NCBI GenBank assembly: GCA_902384525.1
Contig: CABMCA010000051.1
Coordinates: forward strand, 1 to 37,742
Length of the DNA: 37,742 nt
Reading direction: 5' to 3'
Origin: an uncultured archaeon
Lineage (GTDB): Archaea; Halobacteriota; Methanosarcinia; Methanosarcinales; Methanoperedenaceae
Every line of letters begins with the position of its first letter. The first letter of the stretch is position 1. The position numbers were made by a program, and so were the translations under genes. The notes under the pieces are model-generated. The model saw nothing but the letters and a program-made list of their open reading frames with translations. It had not been told where the DNA came from and did no database searches. Shown here one piece after another: positions 24,506 through 32,489 of this stretch.

Positions 24506-25165
24506 ATGGCAGAAGTTGTTTTTGGGTCTAAAATAATGCAATTATTAATAGCATTCATTCTTGTTTCGACTTTTATGATACTTGGTTCCACAAGGCTATA
24601 TTCATGTGTCAGGGCTTTTGGTATCCAGTCATTCCTGCTTGCATGCGTTGCTGGCATTGTGGCATATTCCACGGGAAAATATGATATTTATATTGTCGCT
24701 CTCCTGACCCTGATAATAAAATCAGCAGTAATACCGTATATTTTTATTTACATTATCAGGGAGATCAAAGTTAAAAAGGAGATAGAACTTTATGTTAATA
24801 TATCGCCTTCACTTATCATTGGCGGTACCCTTGTTGTAATATCATATTATCTTATAAGATCGATAAGTATCATTTCAGAACTTTCAAGTTTAGCACTTTC
24901 AGCGTCCATGTCGCTTGTGTCAATAGGGCTTTTCATTATGATAAGCCGAAAAAAAGCCCTGATGCAGATGCTTGGAATACTGATAATGGAGAATGGTCTT
25001 TTTCTCGGGGCAATTTCATTGACAAATGGCATGCCTCTTCTGGTTGAACTCGGGATATTCTTTGATGTCCTTATCGGCGTTCTCATTATGGGCATCCTGA
25101 TATTCAGGATAAACAAAACATTTGAGAGTATAGATACGGATTTGCTCAAAAATTTAATAGGTTGA
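24506..25165 (+). CDS. HyfE-like membrane subunit (NuoK-related), 219 aa
   Basis: A polytopic protein of about seven helices. The C-terminal half resembles NuoK/MrpC (LMQMLGILIMENGLFLGAIS with a membrane Glu, and a later ELGIFFDVLIGVLIMGILIFRI). The N-terminal half (IMQLLIAFILVSTFMILGSTRLYSCVRAFGIQS) is the extra HyfE domain. It supplies a proton-channel half-site next to the HyfB- and HyfF-like antiporters. An AAAGGAGG site overlaps the end of the preceding gene, and the ATG follows that stop by two bases. Co-translation is very likely. Confidence 0.93.
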   Translation: MAEVVFGSKIMQLLIAFILVSTFMILGSTRLYSCVRAFGIQSFLLACVAGIVAYSTGKYDIYIVALLTLIIKSAVIPYIFIYIIREIKVKKEIELYVNISPSLIIGGTLVVISYYLIRSISIISELSSLALSASMSLVSIGLFIMISRKKALMQMLGILIMENGLFLGAISLTNGMPLLVELGIFFDVLIGVLIMGILIFRINKTFESIDTDLLKNLIG

Positions 25166-25169
25166 TACC

Positions 25170-26630
25170 ATGATAGAATATCTTCTTCTTGCTCCTGTAT
25201 TGACAGGCATATTATGCTTTCTTACAAAATCAAAGAAACAAGTTGAGACGGTAAGTCTTATAGGTTCTATCGCTACCCTTATTCTTGGATTGATCCTGGT
25301 AAAAAATGTGTATCAGAACAATGTCGTAATTTCGTGGACAAACGCCCTCTTTGCGGATGCATTCAGCGCTTTTATTGTCCTCATCGTTTCAATTGTAGGT
25401 TTTGTGGCTTCGGTTTATTCCATTGGTTATATGGGGCATGAATTCAAACACGGGATAATGGATTTTAAAAAATTGAAACTCTATTATATCCTGTTTCACA
25501 TATTTATGTTCACCATGCTCCTTGTCGGGGTCACAAATAATCTTGGCCTCTGGATCGCAATTGAGATGACAACTCTTGTTTCAGCCCTTCTCATGATACT
25601 TCATACCAAAAAATCCTCGGTTGAAGCAGCCTGGAAATATATGATCATATGCACGGTAGGAATTACATTCGCCCTGTTCGGAACCATACTTACCTATTAT
25701 GGAGCTGTAAAAGTACTGGGAGAATCAGGAGATGCTCTTAACTGGACATCCCTTATCGCGGTGGCAGACCAGTTTGACCCTACTATAATGAAGCTTGCAT
25801 TCATTTTTATTCTCATTGGATATGGCACAAAAGCAGGTCTTGCTCCCATGCATACCTGGCTTCCGGACGCGCACAGCGAGGCCCCAACATCTGTGAGCGC
25901 GCTGCTTTCAGGAGTTCTCCTGAATTGCGCCATGTATGGGATTATCAGATTCTATACGATCGCAACAAAGTCAACCGGACCGGCTTTTACAAGCAATCTC
26001 CTCATTATATTCGGGCTTCTTTCCATTGGTATAGCAGTGCCATTCATAATTCTACAGGAAGATTACAAACGGATGCTTGCATACAGCAGCGTTGAGCATA
26101 TGGGAATAATAGCCCTCGGGATAGGATTCGGAGGGGCTCTGGGGGCTTTTGGTGCGATACTCCACATGTTCAATCATGCCATGACAAAATCACTGATGTT
26201 TTTCGGCGCGGGAAATGTGCTTCTAAAGCATGAAACAAAAGAGATAGACAAGGTGAGCGGAATAATGAAATCCATGCCCACAACCGGAACATTGCTGCTA
26301 ATAGGAGGGCTTGCGATCACAGGGTCGCCGCCTTTTGGTATATTCATTAGCGAATTTACAATACTTTCAGCAGGTTTCTTTCAGGGAAATATCATTTCTT
26401 CGGTCTTATTTCTGCTCTTTATAATTATGATATTCGCAGGTTTTTTCTATAACTTGAGTAAAATGATCTTCGGAATTCCAAAATCCGGAATCGTGCCCGG
26501 AGAAGTGAGCAGGTGGACTCTCGGGGCAATGGTGATCGTTGCAGTATTCGTAATTGTGCTGGGAGTCTATATTCCCCCGTTTTTTTATGATATGATCATG
26601 AAAGTCGTGGCTGTCATAAGGGTGATTTAA
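25170..26630 (+). CDS. HyfF/NuoM/N-like antiporter subunit, 486 aa
   Basis: A second proton-conducting subunit of about 14 helices. It shows NLGLWIAIEMTTLVSALLMIL with the key membrane Glu, GYGTKAGLAPMHTWLPDAHSEAPTSVSALLSGVLLN with the broken-helix Lys, and MLAYSSVEHMGIIALGIGF. It is of the HyfF type, which lacks the long lateral helix of NuoL. Only two large antiporters are encoded here (HyfB- and HyfF-like; no HyfD), so fewer ions per electron would be expected than in complex I. Four bases separate it from the previous gene, and its TAA shares one base with the ATG of the next (TAATG). Confidence 0.95.
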   Translation: MIEYLLLAPVLTGILCFLTKSKKQVETVSLIGSIATLILGLILVKNVYQNNVVISWTNALFADAFSAFIVLIVSIVGFVASVYSIGYMGHEFKHGIMDFKKLKLYYILFHIFMFTMLLVGVTNNLGLWIAIEMTTLVSALLMILHTKKSSVEAAWKYMIICTVGITFALFGTILTYYGAVKVLGESGDALNWTSLIAVADQFDPTIMKLAFIFILIGYGTKAGLAPMHTWLPDAHSEAPTSVSALLSGVLLNCAMYGIIRFYTIATKSTGPAFTSNLLIIFGLLSIGIAVPFIILQEDYKRMLAYSSVEHMGIIALGIGFGGALGAFGAILHMFNHAMTKSLMFFGAGNVLLKHETKEIDKVSGIMKSMPTTGTLLLIGGLAITGSPPFGIFISEFTILSAGFFQGNIISSVLFLLFIIMIFAGFFYNLSKMIFGIPKSGIVPGEVSRWTLGAMVIVAVFVIVLGVYIPPFFYDMIMKVVAVIRVI

Positions 26631-28195
26631 TGAATGCCAATATAGAATCCATCAAAAAAGAATTTAATACTAATGTTCTTGAAGTTTCCACACTACATAA
26701 TGAAACATATCTCACTGTAAAAAAAGAATTAATAGTGAAAATGTGTGACTATATTTATCACCATCTGGATCTGCCAGTTGTTTGTATTTTTGCCACGGAT
26801 GAACGCAAAATTGACGGCTCTTTTAAAATTCATTATGTTTTCTCAGAAGCCAGGGATGATTCATTTATAATTTTAAGAATAAGTATCGATGAAAAAAATC
26901 CGAAATATCCTTCCATTACTAATAAGATCGCATCTGCAAACTGGTACGAACGGGAGATACAGGACATGTTCGGCCTGATACCGCAGGGGCATCCTGATCC
27001 GAGAAGGCTTATGAACTTTGAGGACTGGCCTGCCGGAGTGCATCCTCTCAGGAAGGATTTTGATATCAAAACAAAACCGCCCCGGGTAGATGGTGAATAT
27101 ATCTATCGCCGTGTGGAGGGTGAAGGCGTATATGAGATACCTGTTGGTCCGGTACATGCGGGTGTGATCGAACCAGGACATTTCAGGTTCAGCGTGGCAG
27201 GTGAGCCCATAATCAATCTTGAAATCAGGCATTTCTACACTCATAAAGGGGTTGAGAAACTTTTTGAGAATATCTCGATTGACAAAGCCGTTTTTCTTGC
27301 TGAGAGGATTTCAGGCGATAACTCAGTCGCCCATGCAGTGACGTTCTGCCAGGCAATGGAAAAAATAGCCGGGCTAAACATACCGCCACGCGCAAACCAT
27401 ATCAGGACAATTCTTCTTGAACTTGAGCGAATATACAATCACATTGCTGATATCGCAGGGATCGCGACAGATGTGGCTTTTTCATTCGGCGCAGCGCACG
27501 CCAACAAACTCAAGGAAGATGTATTGCAGTTAAATGAACGTGTCACAGGAAGCAGATTGCTCCGGGGCATGAACACAATCGGTGGTGTGCGGCGCGATAT
27601 TGGTGGCAGTAAGGATGAAATCCTTCTTAGTCTTTCGATTATTCAAAGAGATTTCAGGAAATTGATGGAACATCTGAGCTCGACCCCATCCCTGATGGAC
27701 AGGATAGAAACAACAGGGCGCCTCTATAATGATATAGCTAAGGGATTGCATGTAGTAGGGCCGGTTGGACGGGCTTCCGGGATTGACAGGGATATGCGGC
27801 GCGATCATCCGTATGCGGCCTACAAGGAATTCAATTTCAAAGTAATTGTTTCAAAAGCAGGTGATGTGCATGCAAGGACTATTGTACGGGCAGATGAAGT
27901 ATGTGAATCCGTAGGATTGATAGAACAGGCGCTCTGGTCACTTCCTGAAGGTGACATAAGAGTAAAGGTTGATAAAATCCCGGACGGTTATGCGCTCGGG
28001 ATTTGCGAAGCGCCAAGAGGAGAAACAATTTACTGGATACGAACATCAGGGAACAAGATCGAAAGGTGCAAAGTCCGTGATCCGTCCTTTTGCAACTGGC
28101 TTTCCATAGAGTATGCAGTGCTTGATAATATCGTACCTGACTTCCCGATCATAAACAAGAGCTTGAGCTTGTCTTATTCAGGCAATGACATGTAG
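26630..28195 (+). CDS. HyfG-like fused NuoC-NuoD large subunit lacking all NiFe ligands, 521 aa
   Basis: The N-terminal domain is NuoC-like (ANWYEREIQDMFGLIPQGHP, residues 103-122), followed by a NuoD/hydrogenase large-subunit domain beginning GPVHAGVIEPGHFRF. In real group 4 hydrogenases a first CGxC pair follows 'ER(V/I)'; here it reads ERISGDN, with Ser228 and Asn231 in place of the cysteines. The C-terminal DPCxxC is replaced by SLSYSG with Ser515 and Gly518. All four NiFe cysteines are therefore gone, and H2 chemistry is not possible. The neighbouring RxHP-type residues and overall length are normal, so this is not decay but the pattern of 'Ehr' (energy-converting hydrogenase-related) complexes or of NuoD. 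There is no C-terminal maturation peptide after the motif, which is also consistent. It ends in TAG. Confidence 0.95.
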   Translation: MNANIESIKKEFNTNVLEVSTLHNETYLTVKKELIVKMCDYIYHHLDLPVVCIFATDERKIDGSFKIHYVFSEARDDSFIILRISIDEKNPKYPSITNKIASANWYEREIQDMFGLIPQGHPDPRRLMNFEDWPAGVHPLRKDFDIKTKPPRVDGEYIYRRVEGEGVYEIPVGPVHAGVIEPGHFRFSVAGEPIINLEIRHFYTHKGVEKLFENISIDKAVFLAERISGDNSVAHAVTFCQAMEKIAGLNIPPRANHIRTILLELERIYNHIADIAGIATDVAFSFGAAHANKLKEDVLQLNERVTGSRLLRGMNTIGGVRRDIGGSKDEILLSLSIIQRDFRKLMEHLSSTPSLMDRIETTGRLYNDIAKGLHVVGPVGRASGIDRDMRRDHPYAAYKEFNFKVIVSKAGDVHARTIVRADEVCESVGLIEQALWSLPEGDIRVKVDKIPDGYALGICEAPRGETIYWIRTSGNKIERCKVRDPSFCNWLSIEYAVLDNIVPDFPIINKSLSLSYSGNDM

Positions 28196-28203
28196 GTGAA
28201 AAA

Positions 28204-28539
28204 ATGCTTGAAATACTCAGGAAAACCATTAAAGCCGGCTGTCAAACGACGAAATATCCTGCTGTACCTGATATTGCACCGGAGGGTTTTCGCGGAAAAC
28301 CTGAAATCTCAGATAAATGCACTTTTTGCGGGGATTGTATTAAAGTCTGTCCGCCAGGTGTTATATGGTTCACGGAAAAAAGCGGTGAAAAGACGCTTTC
28401 ATTATCTTATTGCGGCTGCATATTCTGTGGAAGATGTGAAGAAGCATGCGGATATGGCGCAATCAAACTCACGCAGGAATATGAACTCGCATCAAAGACA
28501 AAAGAAGACCTTATTACCAGTATCCGGAGTAAGTTATGA
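28204..28539 (+). CDS. HyfH/NuoI-like ferredoxin subunit with two [4Fe-4S] sites, 111 aa
   Basis: An electron-wire subunit with two complete CxxCxxCxxxC motifs. The first is CTFCGDCIKVC with Cys39, 42, 45 and 49. The second is CIFCGRCEEAC with Cys72, 75, 78 and 82, preceded by an extra Cys70. The last Cys of each motif is not followed by a normal Pro in the second case (CGYGAI). The N-terminal PAVPDIAPEGFRGKPEI is the usual NuoI/HyfH lead-in. Its ribosome site AGGTGA overlaps the TAG of the large subunit. It overlaps the next gene by four bases (ATGA), giving translational coupling within the complex. It links a soluble donor, plausibly ferredoxin, to the small subunit. Confidence 0.95.
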   Translation: MLEILRKTIKAGCQTTKYPAVPDIAPEGFRGKPEISDKCTFCGDCIKVCPPGVIWFTEKSGEKTLSLSYCGCIFCGRCEEACGYGAIKLTQEYELASKTKEDLITSIRSKL

Positions 28540-29018
28540 CGGTTGAAGATGAAATTGAGATAATGGGGCAGCGCCTGAATGATAAAATCAGGAATATATT
28601 CGGGAGATCACTGCATATTCGTGAAGTTGATGCAGGCTCGTGCAACGCATGCGAGGTTGAGGTGAATGCGCTTTCAAATCCGATATACGATATTGAGCGA
28701 TTCGGTCTTCATATTGTGGCTTCACCGCGCCATGCTGATATGCTCCTTGTCACGGGTCCTGTTACGCGAAACATGGAACTTGCGCTTCTTAAAACTTATA
28801 ACGCAACGCCGTCACCAAAACTTGTCGCTGCAATGGGTTCGTGCGCCTGCAATGGCGGGATCTTTGGAGATACTTACGCAAGCTGTGGCGGAGTTGACAA
28901 AATTATTCCCGTGGATGTATATATTCCGGGATGTCCTCCAAGACCGCAGGCTGTGATTTTCGGACTTATGGTTGCGCTTGATAAACTCGAGCAGAAAATA
29001 AGAAAGAAAGAGGTTTGA
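28536..29018 (+). CDS. HyfI/NuoB-like small subunit, 160 aa
   Basis: The subunit that holds the proximal [4Fe-4S] cluster (N2-like). Its four ligands appear intact: CNAC gives Cys36 and Cys39, MGSCACNGG gives Cys103, and PGCPPRP gives Cys133. There is an extra Cys105. The pattern with ligands on both ends and GCPPRPQ is exactly that of NuoB and the group 4 hydrogenase small subunits, so electron flow to the interface with the large subunit should work even though no NiFe site remains there. That points to a different acceptor, such as a quinone-like methanophenazine or menaquinone, or an unknown redox partner. It overlaps the ferredoxin gene by four bases. Confidence 0.95.
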   Translation: MTVEDEIEIMGQRLNDKIRNIFGRSLHIREVDAGSCNACEVEVNALSNPIYDIERFGLHIVASPRHADMLLVTGPVTRNMELALLKTYNATPSPKLVAAMGSCACNGGIFGDTYASCGGVDKIIPVDVYIPGCPPRPQAVIFGLMVALDKLEQKIRKKEV

Positions 29019-29020
29019 TA

Positions 29021-29455
29021 ATGACGAAATATGAGATACTTCTTGCGACCGACGGCAGCGAATATGGACGAAAAGCAGAGATCGCAGCTATGAAGATCAC
29101 AAAATCATATAATATCAAAATGGCAGCTATTTATGTGGCTGTAGCAAAGAAGGATTCAGAGAGAGAGGAACTTGTATCACATGGCGAGGAAGTACTGGGC
29201 AGGGTCGTGGATATGGGAGCGGATATGGGCATAGATGTCCATAAAATACTTGTTGGGGTCAGCATGCAGAGAATCCCAAAGATGGGAGCCCGTGCAGAGA
29301 TCATCGCGCATGCGATACTTGAAGCTGCTGAAAAATATAACGTTCATACGATCGTCATGGGCGGTGAGGGTGAGACCGAAATAAACCCGGAGCTTGGAAG
29401 CGTGGCACAGGCTGTGGTAAAGAAAGCTAAGTGTACGGTACTCGTGGCAAGATGA
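29021..29455 (+). CDS. Universal stress protein UspA family, 144 aa
   Basis: A single Usp domain. It has the opening YEILLATDGSEYGRKAEIAAM with the nucleotide-binding Asp, and a late MGGEGETEINPELGSVAQAVVKKAKCTVLVAR that carries the G-x2-G-x8-GS ATP-binding loop, close to the consensus G-x2-G-x9-GS. The start is ATG 29021, two bases after the stop of the small-subunit gene; the in-frame TTG at 29015 would overlap it. An AAAGAGGT site lies just upstream. As last gene of the membrane-complex operon it may sense ATP or energy state for that complex; this link is by context only. The next 226 bases to purE show no gene. Confidence 0.9.
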   Translation: MTKYEILLATDGSEYGRKAEIAAMKITKSYNIKMAAIYVAVAKKDSEREELVSHGEEVLGRVVDMGADMGIDVHKILVGVSMQRIPKMGARAEIIAHAILEAAEKYNVHTIVMGGEGETEINPELGSVAQAVVKKAKCTVLVAR

Positions 29456-29681
29456 ATATAATGAAAATAATGAAAAAAATGGATACAAGCCCGGGCAGGA
29501 CCCTATTCCATAGTTAGTCCGCAAACAGCTTCACCCGTCTTTGGATTTCTATATCATTCACGACTTACGGCGCTCCCGTGGCCGGATATGATTACCCGGA
29601 TTGCTCTCCAAAATAAACATTGTAATTATCATTACTTATTATTTTCGGTAACCCGGTTTGTTAACTGATATTTATCCAATC

Positions 29682-30068
29682 CTAATTCTTCCCCAGTATC
29701 CTTAATGCCAGGTATGCCGCATTCTCACCATTATCTATTCCTACGCAAGCTACAGGTACTCCTTTTGGCATCTGGGCAATTGATAAAAGCGCATCAAGTC
29801 CGCCAAGTTTTGAACTTACCGGAACGCCTATTACAGGTTTCTTTGTCCTTGAGGCGACCACTCCGGGAAGAGCCGCAGATAATCCTGCAATTGCAATGAA
29901 CACTTGCGCATCACTTTTTTTTATGTAATCCTCAAGCTCTACCGGATTCCTATGTGCCGATAGAACCTGGATATCATAATCGATCCCTGCATTATCCAGT
30001 ACTTTTATTGTTCTTTCGGCGATCTGCCTGTCTGAATCCGATCCTATCAAAATAGCAATAGTAACCAT
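29682..30068 (-). CDS. purE: N5-carboxyaminoimidazole ribonucleotide mutase / AIR carboxylase (PurE), 128 aa
   Basis: De novo purine biosynthesis: converts N5-CAIR, or AIR plus CO2, to CAIR. It shows the PurE nucleotide loop [12 protein letters not shown], the SAHRNP motif with the catalytic His, and the archaeal form of the third loop ([26 protein letters not shown]), followed by [33 protein letters not shown]. Whether it is the mutase or the direct carboxylase type cannot be settled; no purK is in the window. The start is ATG 30068, giving a normal length; a longer in-frame reading runs back into the upstream gene. It is last in a three-gene minus-strand cluster. Confidence 0.92.
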   Translation of the reverse strand: MVTIAILIGSDSDRQIAERTIKVLDNAGIDYDIQVLSAHRNPVELEDYIKKSDAQVFIAIAGLSAALPGVVASRTKKPVIGVPVSSKLGGLDALLSIAQMPKGVPVACVGIDNGENAAYLALRILGKN

Positions 30069-30084
30069 AGCTATTAATGGTTGA

Positions 30085-30357
30085 TTAATCTTTAAAATCC
30101 TTTTGAGAATTATCATTACAGGATTTAACGTGTCTTGTAAACATTGAAAGCCACATTGAATACTTTCCATAAACCATAACTGCGCTATTCGGGTAAGCAG
30201 CCTCATTTAAATAAGAAGAGTCTTGCTCCAGTTCGGCAGTATCCTGGAAATTCAACATCATCGCCCCATTTTTTTCAAAACCAAGTGAAATGTTGATATT
30301 TTTCGTTTCATTTGCCTGTAGCTGGATAGATGTGATATATTTTGGGACTTCTTTCAT
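30085..30357 (-). CDS. Hypothetical protein, 90 aa
   Basis: Unrecognised. Soluble, opening [20 protein letters not shown] and then beta-rich ([21 protein letters not shown]). No metal motif or membrane helix. It begins one base after the stop of the DUF5371 gene (TAATATG) and ends 16 bases before purE on the same strand, so it belongs to that transcription unit. It could be a small partner of the DUF5371 protein. Confidence 0.65.
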   Translation of the reverse strand: MKEVPKYITSIQLQANETKNINISLGFEKNGAMMLNFQDTAELEQDSSYLNEAAYPNSAVMVYGKYSMWLSMFTRHVKSCNDNSQKDFKD

Positions 30358-30358
30358 A

Positions 30359-30496
30359 TTACTCTTCCTTTGCGCATTTTAAATAAAAATAAACAGCTTT
30401 TGAAATCGCTTCCTTTACTGAGGATTCGCCTGTTTTTGCTTTCAGTGCAATCACATCCTCCTGTGGAAGTACTGATTGGACGTGAACATATTTCAT
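30359..30496 (-). CDS. DUF5371-like small protein, 45 aa
   Basis: Short gene with a clear ribosome site (GGAGG, about nine bases before the ATG at 30496). It encodes a protein whose end, LKAKTGESSVKEAISKAVYF, matches the small archaeal DUF5371 proteins (about 45-65 aa), which resemble ribbon-helix-helix or HicB-like C-terminal helices. Function is unknown; DNA binding is conceivable from the KTGESSVKEAISKAV helix pair. The first residues MKYVHVQSVLPQEDV give one beta-strand, as in RHH dimers. It heads a cluster with a 90-aa protein and purE, and is divergent from the FAH-family gene across 169 bases. Confidence 0.7.
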   Translation of the reverse strand: MKYVHVQSVLPQEDVIALKAKTGESSVKEAISKAVYFYLKCAKEE

Positions 30497-30665
30497 TCTT
30501 TAATTCCTCCAAATGATACTAAATATATTATGATTATAATTATGATACTGATGATGTATAAAGCTTTCTATGGACAATTTTTGATTTAGTATTAGCATAT
30601 CAAAAACTTAATAAGTAAAGCAAGGTATTCACCTGAAAAATTGAGATGGCAGAGGGTATTATTGA

Positions 30666-31412
30666 ATGATTGGACGATTTAAATATGATAATGAAGTGCT
30701 GGAGGGGGTTGTCAGGGAAGAGCGTGTTATAGTTGAAAGAGGCCTTTATTGTGATACTTTTGTTCTGGCAGAGCTGGAGATATTGCCGCCAACAATCCCG
30801 AGCAAAATAATCTGCGTGGGATTAAACTACATGGATCATGCCCGGGAACTGGATATGGCGATACCGGAAAAACCTTTGATTTTTCTTAAACCCCCATCTT
30901 CAGTCATTGGACATCTTGGAAAAATTGTCTATCCTGGCACAGCAAAACGAGTCGACTATGAAGCTGAACTTGCTATTGTGGTTGGTAAGCGCTGTAAAAA
31001 TGTTTCATCCGGGGATGCAAATAGTGTGATCATGGGATACACGTGCTTTAATGATGTAACGGCCAGGGATATCCAGAAAGAAGATGGACAATGGACACGG
31101 GCAAAAAGTTTTGACACTTTTGCACCTTATGGCCCTTTTATAATAGATTCAGGATTGGATGTTAGTGACCTCTATATCAGGACAAGGGTTAATGGTAAAG
31201 TAAGACAGAATTCAAGAACTTCCAATCTCATTTTTGGTGTGCCTGAATTAATAGAGTTCATTTCCAGCATCATGACTCTGGAGGCCGGGGATATCATAGC
31301 GACAGGTACGCCGCCTGGTGTTGGTGAATTATCGGCCGGGGATGAAGTTGAAATTGAAATAGAGGGCATCGGGATATTGAAAAATAGTGTTGTTAGTGAC
31401 AAGACCAAATAA
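30666..31412 (+). CDS. Fumarylacetoacetate hydrolase family protein, 248 aa
   Basis: An FAH-fold hydrolase, decarboxylase or isomerase, acting on 2-oxo or acylpyruvate-like substrates with Mg2+ or Mn2+. The catalytic region is complete. IPSKIICVGLNYMDHARELD is followed by LKPPSSVIGHLGKIVYP, then the metal ligands in VDYEAELAIVVG (Glu, Glu) and CFNDVTARD (Asp), and the late EAGDIIATGTPPGVG. Typical length is 230-280. It is close to the YcgM/HpcE group; some archaeal relatives act as acylpyruvases or oxaloacetate decarboxylases. The start ATG is 30666 after GAGGGT. It is monocistronic as far as can be seen. Confidence 0.92.
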   Translation: MIGRFKYDNEVLEGVVREERVIVERGLYCDTFVLAELEILPPTIPSKIICVGLNYMDHARELDMAIPEKPLIFLKPPSSVIGHLGKIVYPGTAKRVDYEAELAIVVGKRCKNVSSGDANSVIMGYTCFNDVTARDIQKEDGQWTRAKSFDTFAPYGPFIIDSGLDVSDLYIRTRVNGKVRQNSRTSNLIFGVPELIEFISSIMTLEAGDIIATGTPPGVGELSAGDEVEIEIEGIGILKNSVVSDKTK

Positions 31413-31524
31413 AATAATAAAATATTGGATATTGAAAAATAAAATTTGTCAATTGTATCCTCTCGTTTTATTAAGAATGAAATCAATAAAAGCATTAAAT
31501 AACCAGCGAAAAGGTGAATGAAGA

Positions 31525-31683
31525 ATGTCGGATGTATATGATAATGTATGGGAAACCCGAAAGCGTAAGCCTCCTGCAAGAGAAGAGAAAAAACTCCAGG
31601 AGGTAAAACCACCATCCACAGACCGGGATAGGTTAAATGATACAATTGAGAGAAGGAAAAAAAATGTGTACGGGATGAAATAA
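31525..31683 (+). CDS. Small basic protein, 52 aa
   Basis: A short gene with AAGGTGA at 31511-31517 and ATG at 31525. The product begins MSDVYDNVWETRKRKPPARE and is very rich in Lys, Arg and Glu, with no hydrophobic core, so it is probably disordered or nucleic-acid binding. I have no family for it, but the site, start and charge pattern make it a better gene than the longer antisense frames there. It lies in an otherwise empty 370-base gap. Confidence 0.55.
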   Translation: MSDVYDNVWETRKRKPPAREEKKLQEVKPPSTDRDRLNDTIERRKKNVYGMK

Positions 31684-31781
31684 GGCCAATTCATATCGAA
31701 CCCATATTAAATCGGGTAGATATATAATTAAATTCATTTTTTGATGTGAACTTTTTTTTATTTAAATAAGGAGGTATTCAT

Positions 31782-32489
31782 ATAGTAGAGGTTTCAATCG
31801 TCCTTCCTGCCTATAATGAAGTGAGACGAATTGAAGGAACTGTTGAACGAACAGCGGCAGCTCTTCGTGAAATCACATCATCTTTTGAAATAATAATTGC
31901 TGAGGATGGCAGCATTGACGGCACAGATAAAATATGTGAATCTCTCGCAAAAAAATATAATTTTGTGATGCACCTGCATTCGGAAAAACGCCAGGGAAGG
32001 GGACGAGCCCTGAACCGGGCATTCAAAGAATCAAAAGGAGAAATCCTCGGATACATAGATGTAGACCTTGCAACTGATATGAATCATCTAAAAGAGTTGA
32101 TCCAATCCATCCGTGATGGATATGATTTTGCCACAGGTTCACGGATGCTTCCGGAAAGCAATGTCAAGCGGCCTTTAAAAAGAGGATTTGCAAGCAAAGG
32201 TTTCAATTACCTGACACGCCTGATGCTTGGTTCGAAACTCTATGATCACCAGTGCGGTTTCAAATCCTCCAGGCGCGAAGCAATGTTTGAGCTAATGGAT
32301 GAAATAAAAGATACCCACTGGTTCTGGGATACCGAATTGTTCGTGAGGGCACAGCGCAAAGGATTCAAGGTAAAGGAATTTCCGGTTGTCTGGAAGCATG
32401 GTGGCACAACTAAAGTCAACCTCGTAAAGGATGTCTTCGGAATGGGATCCCAGATATTCAGGTTATGGTATGAATTCTTATGGGATTGA
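31782..32489 (+). CDS. Family 2 glycosyltransferase, probable ATA start, 235 aa
   Basis: A GT-A-fold enzyme of the dolichol-phosphate mannosyltransferase/DPM1-like branch, making polyisoprenyl-phosphate sugars. Its family motif VSIVLPAYNE lies just upstream of the first standard start (GTG at 31821) and is therefore essential. In frame, the best initiation point is an ATA at 31782, seven bases after the strong AAGGAGGT site (31768-31775). The Asp pair in IIAEDGSIDGT and the DVD metal motif (IDVDLATD, about residues 93-95) are intact, as is the late SRMLPESNVKRP and DTELFVRAQRKGFKVKEFPVVW. No membrane segment is seen. It overlaps the downstream DUF2298 gene by ten bases, so the enzyme may supply lipid-linked sugar to that membrane protein. 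Confidence 0.9.
   Translation: MVEVSIVLPAYNEVRRIEGTVERTAAALREITSSFEIIIAEDGSIDGTDKICESLAKKYNFVMHLHSEKRQGRGRALNRAFKESKGEILGYIDVDLATDMNHLKELIQSIRDGYDFATGSRMLPESNVKRPLKRGFASKGFNYLTRLMLGSKLYDHQCGFKSSRREAMFELMDEIKDTHWFWDTELFVRAQRKGFKVKEFPVVWKHGGTTKVNLVKDVFGMGSQIFRLWYEFLWD

Noticed and set aside
26630-28195. Reading the large subunit as an active [NiFe] hydrogenase
   Set aside because: All four Cys that bind NiFe are replaced, so the name hydrogenase would mislead.
28196-28546. Frame of 116 codons directly after the TAG of the large subunit
   Set aside because: It is the shadow of the ferredoxin gene, which has the proper ribosome site and cysteine motifs. This also argues against reading TAG as sense there.
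29456-29681. Possible small RNA or tRNA in the gap between uspA and purE
   Set aside because: Some GC-rich runs (CCCGGG, CCGG...CCGG) but no cloverleaf, no clear stem set and no promoter.
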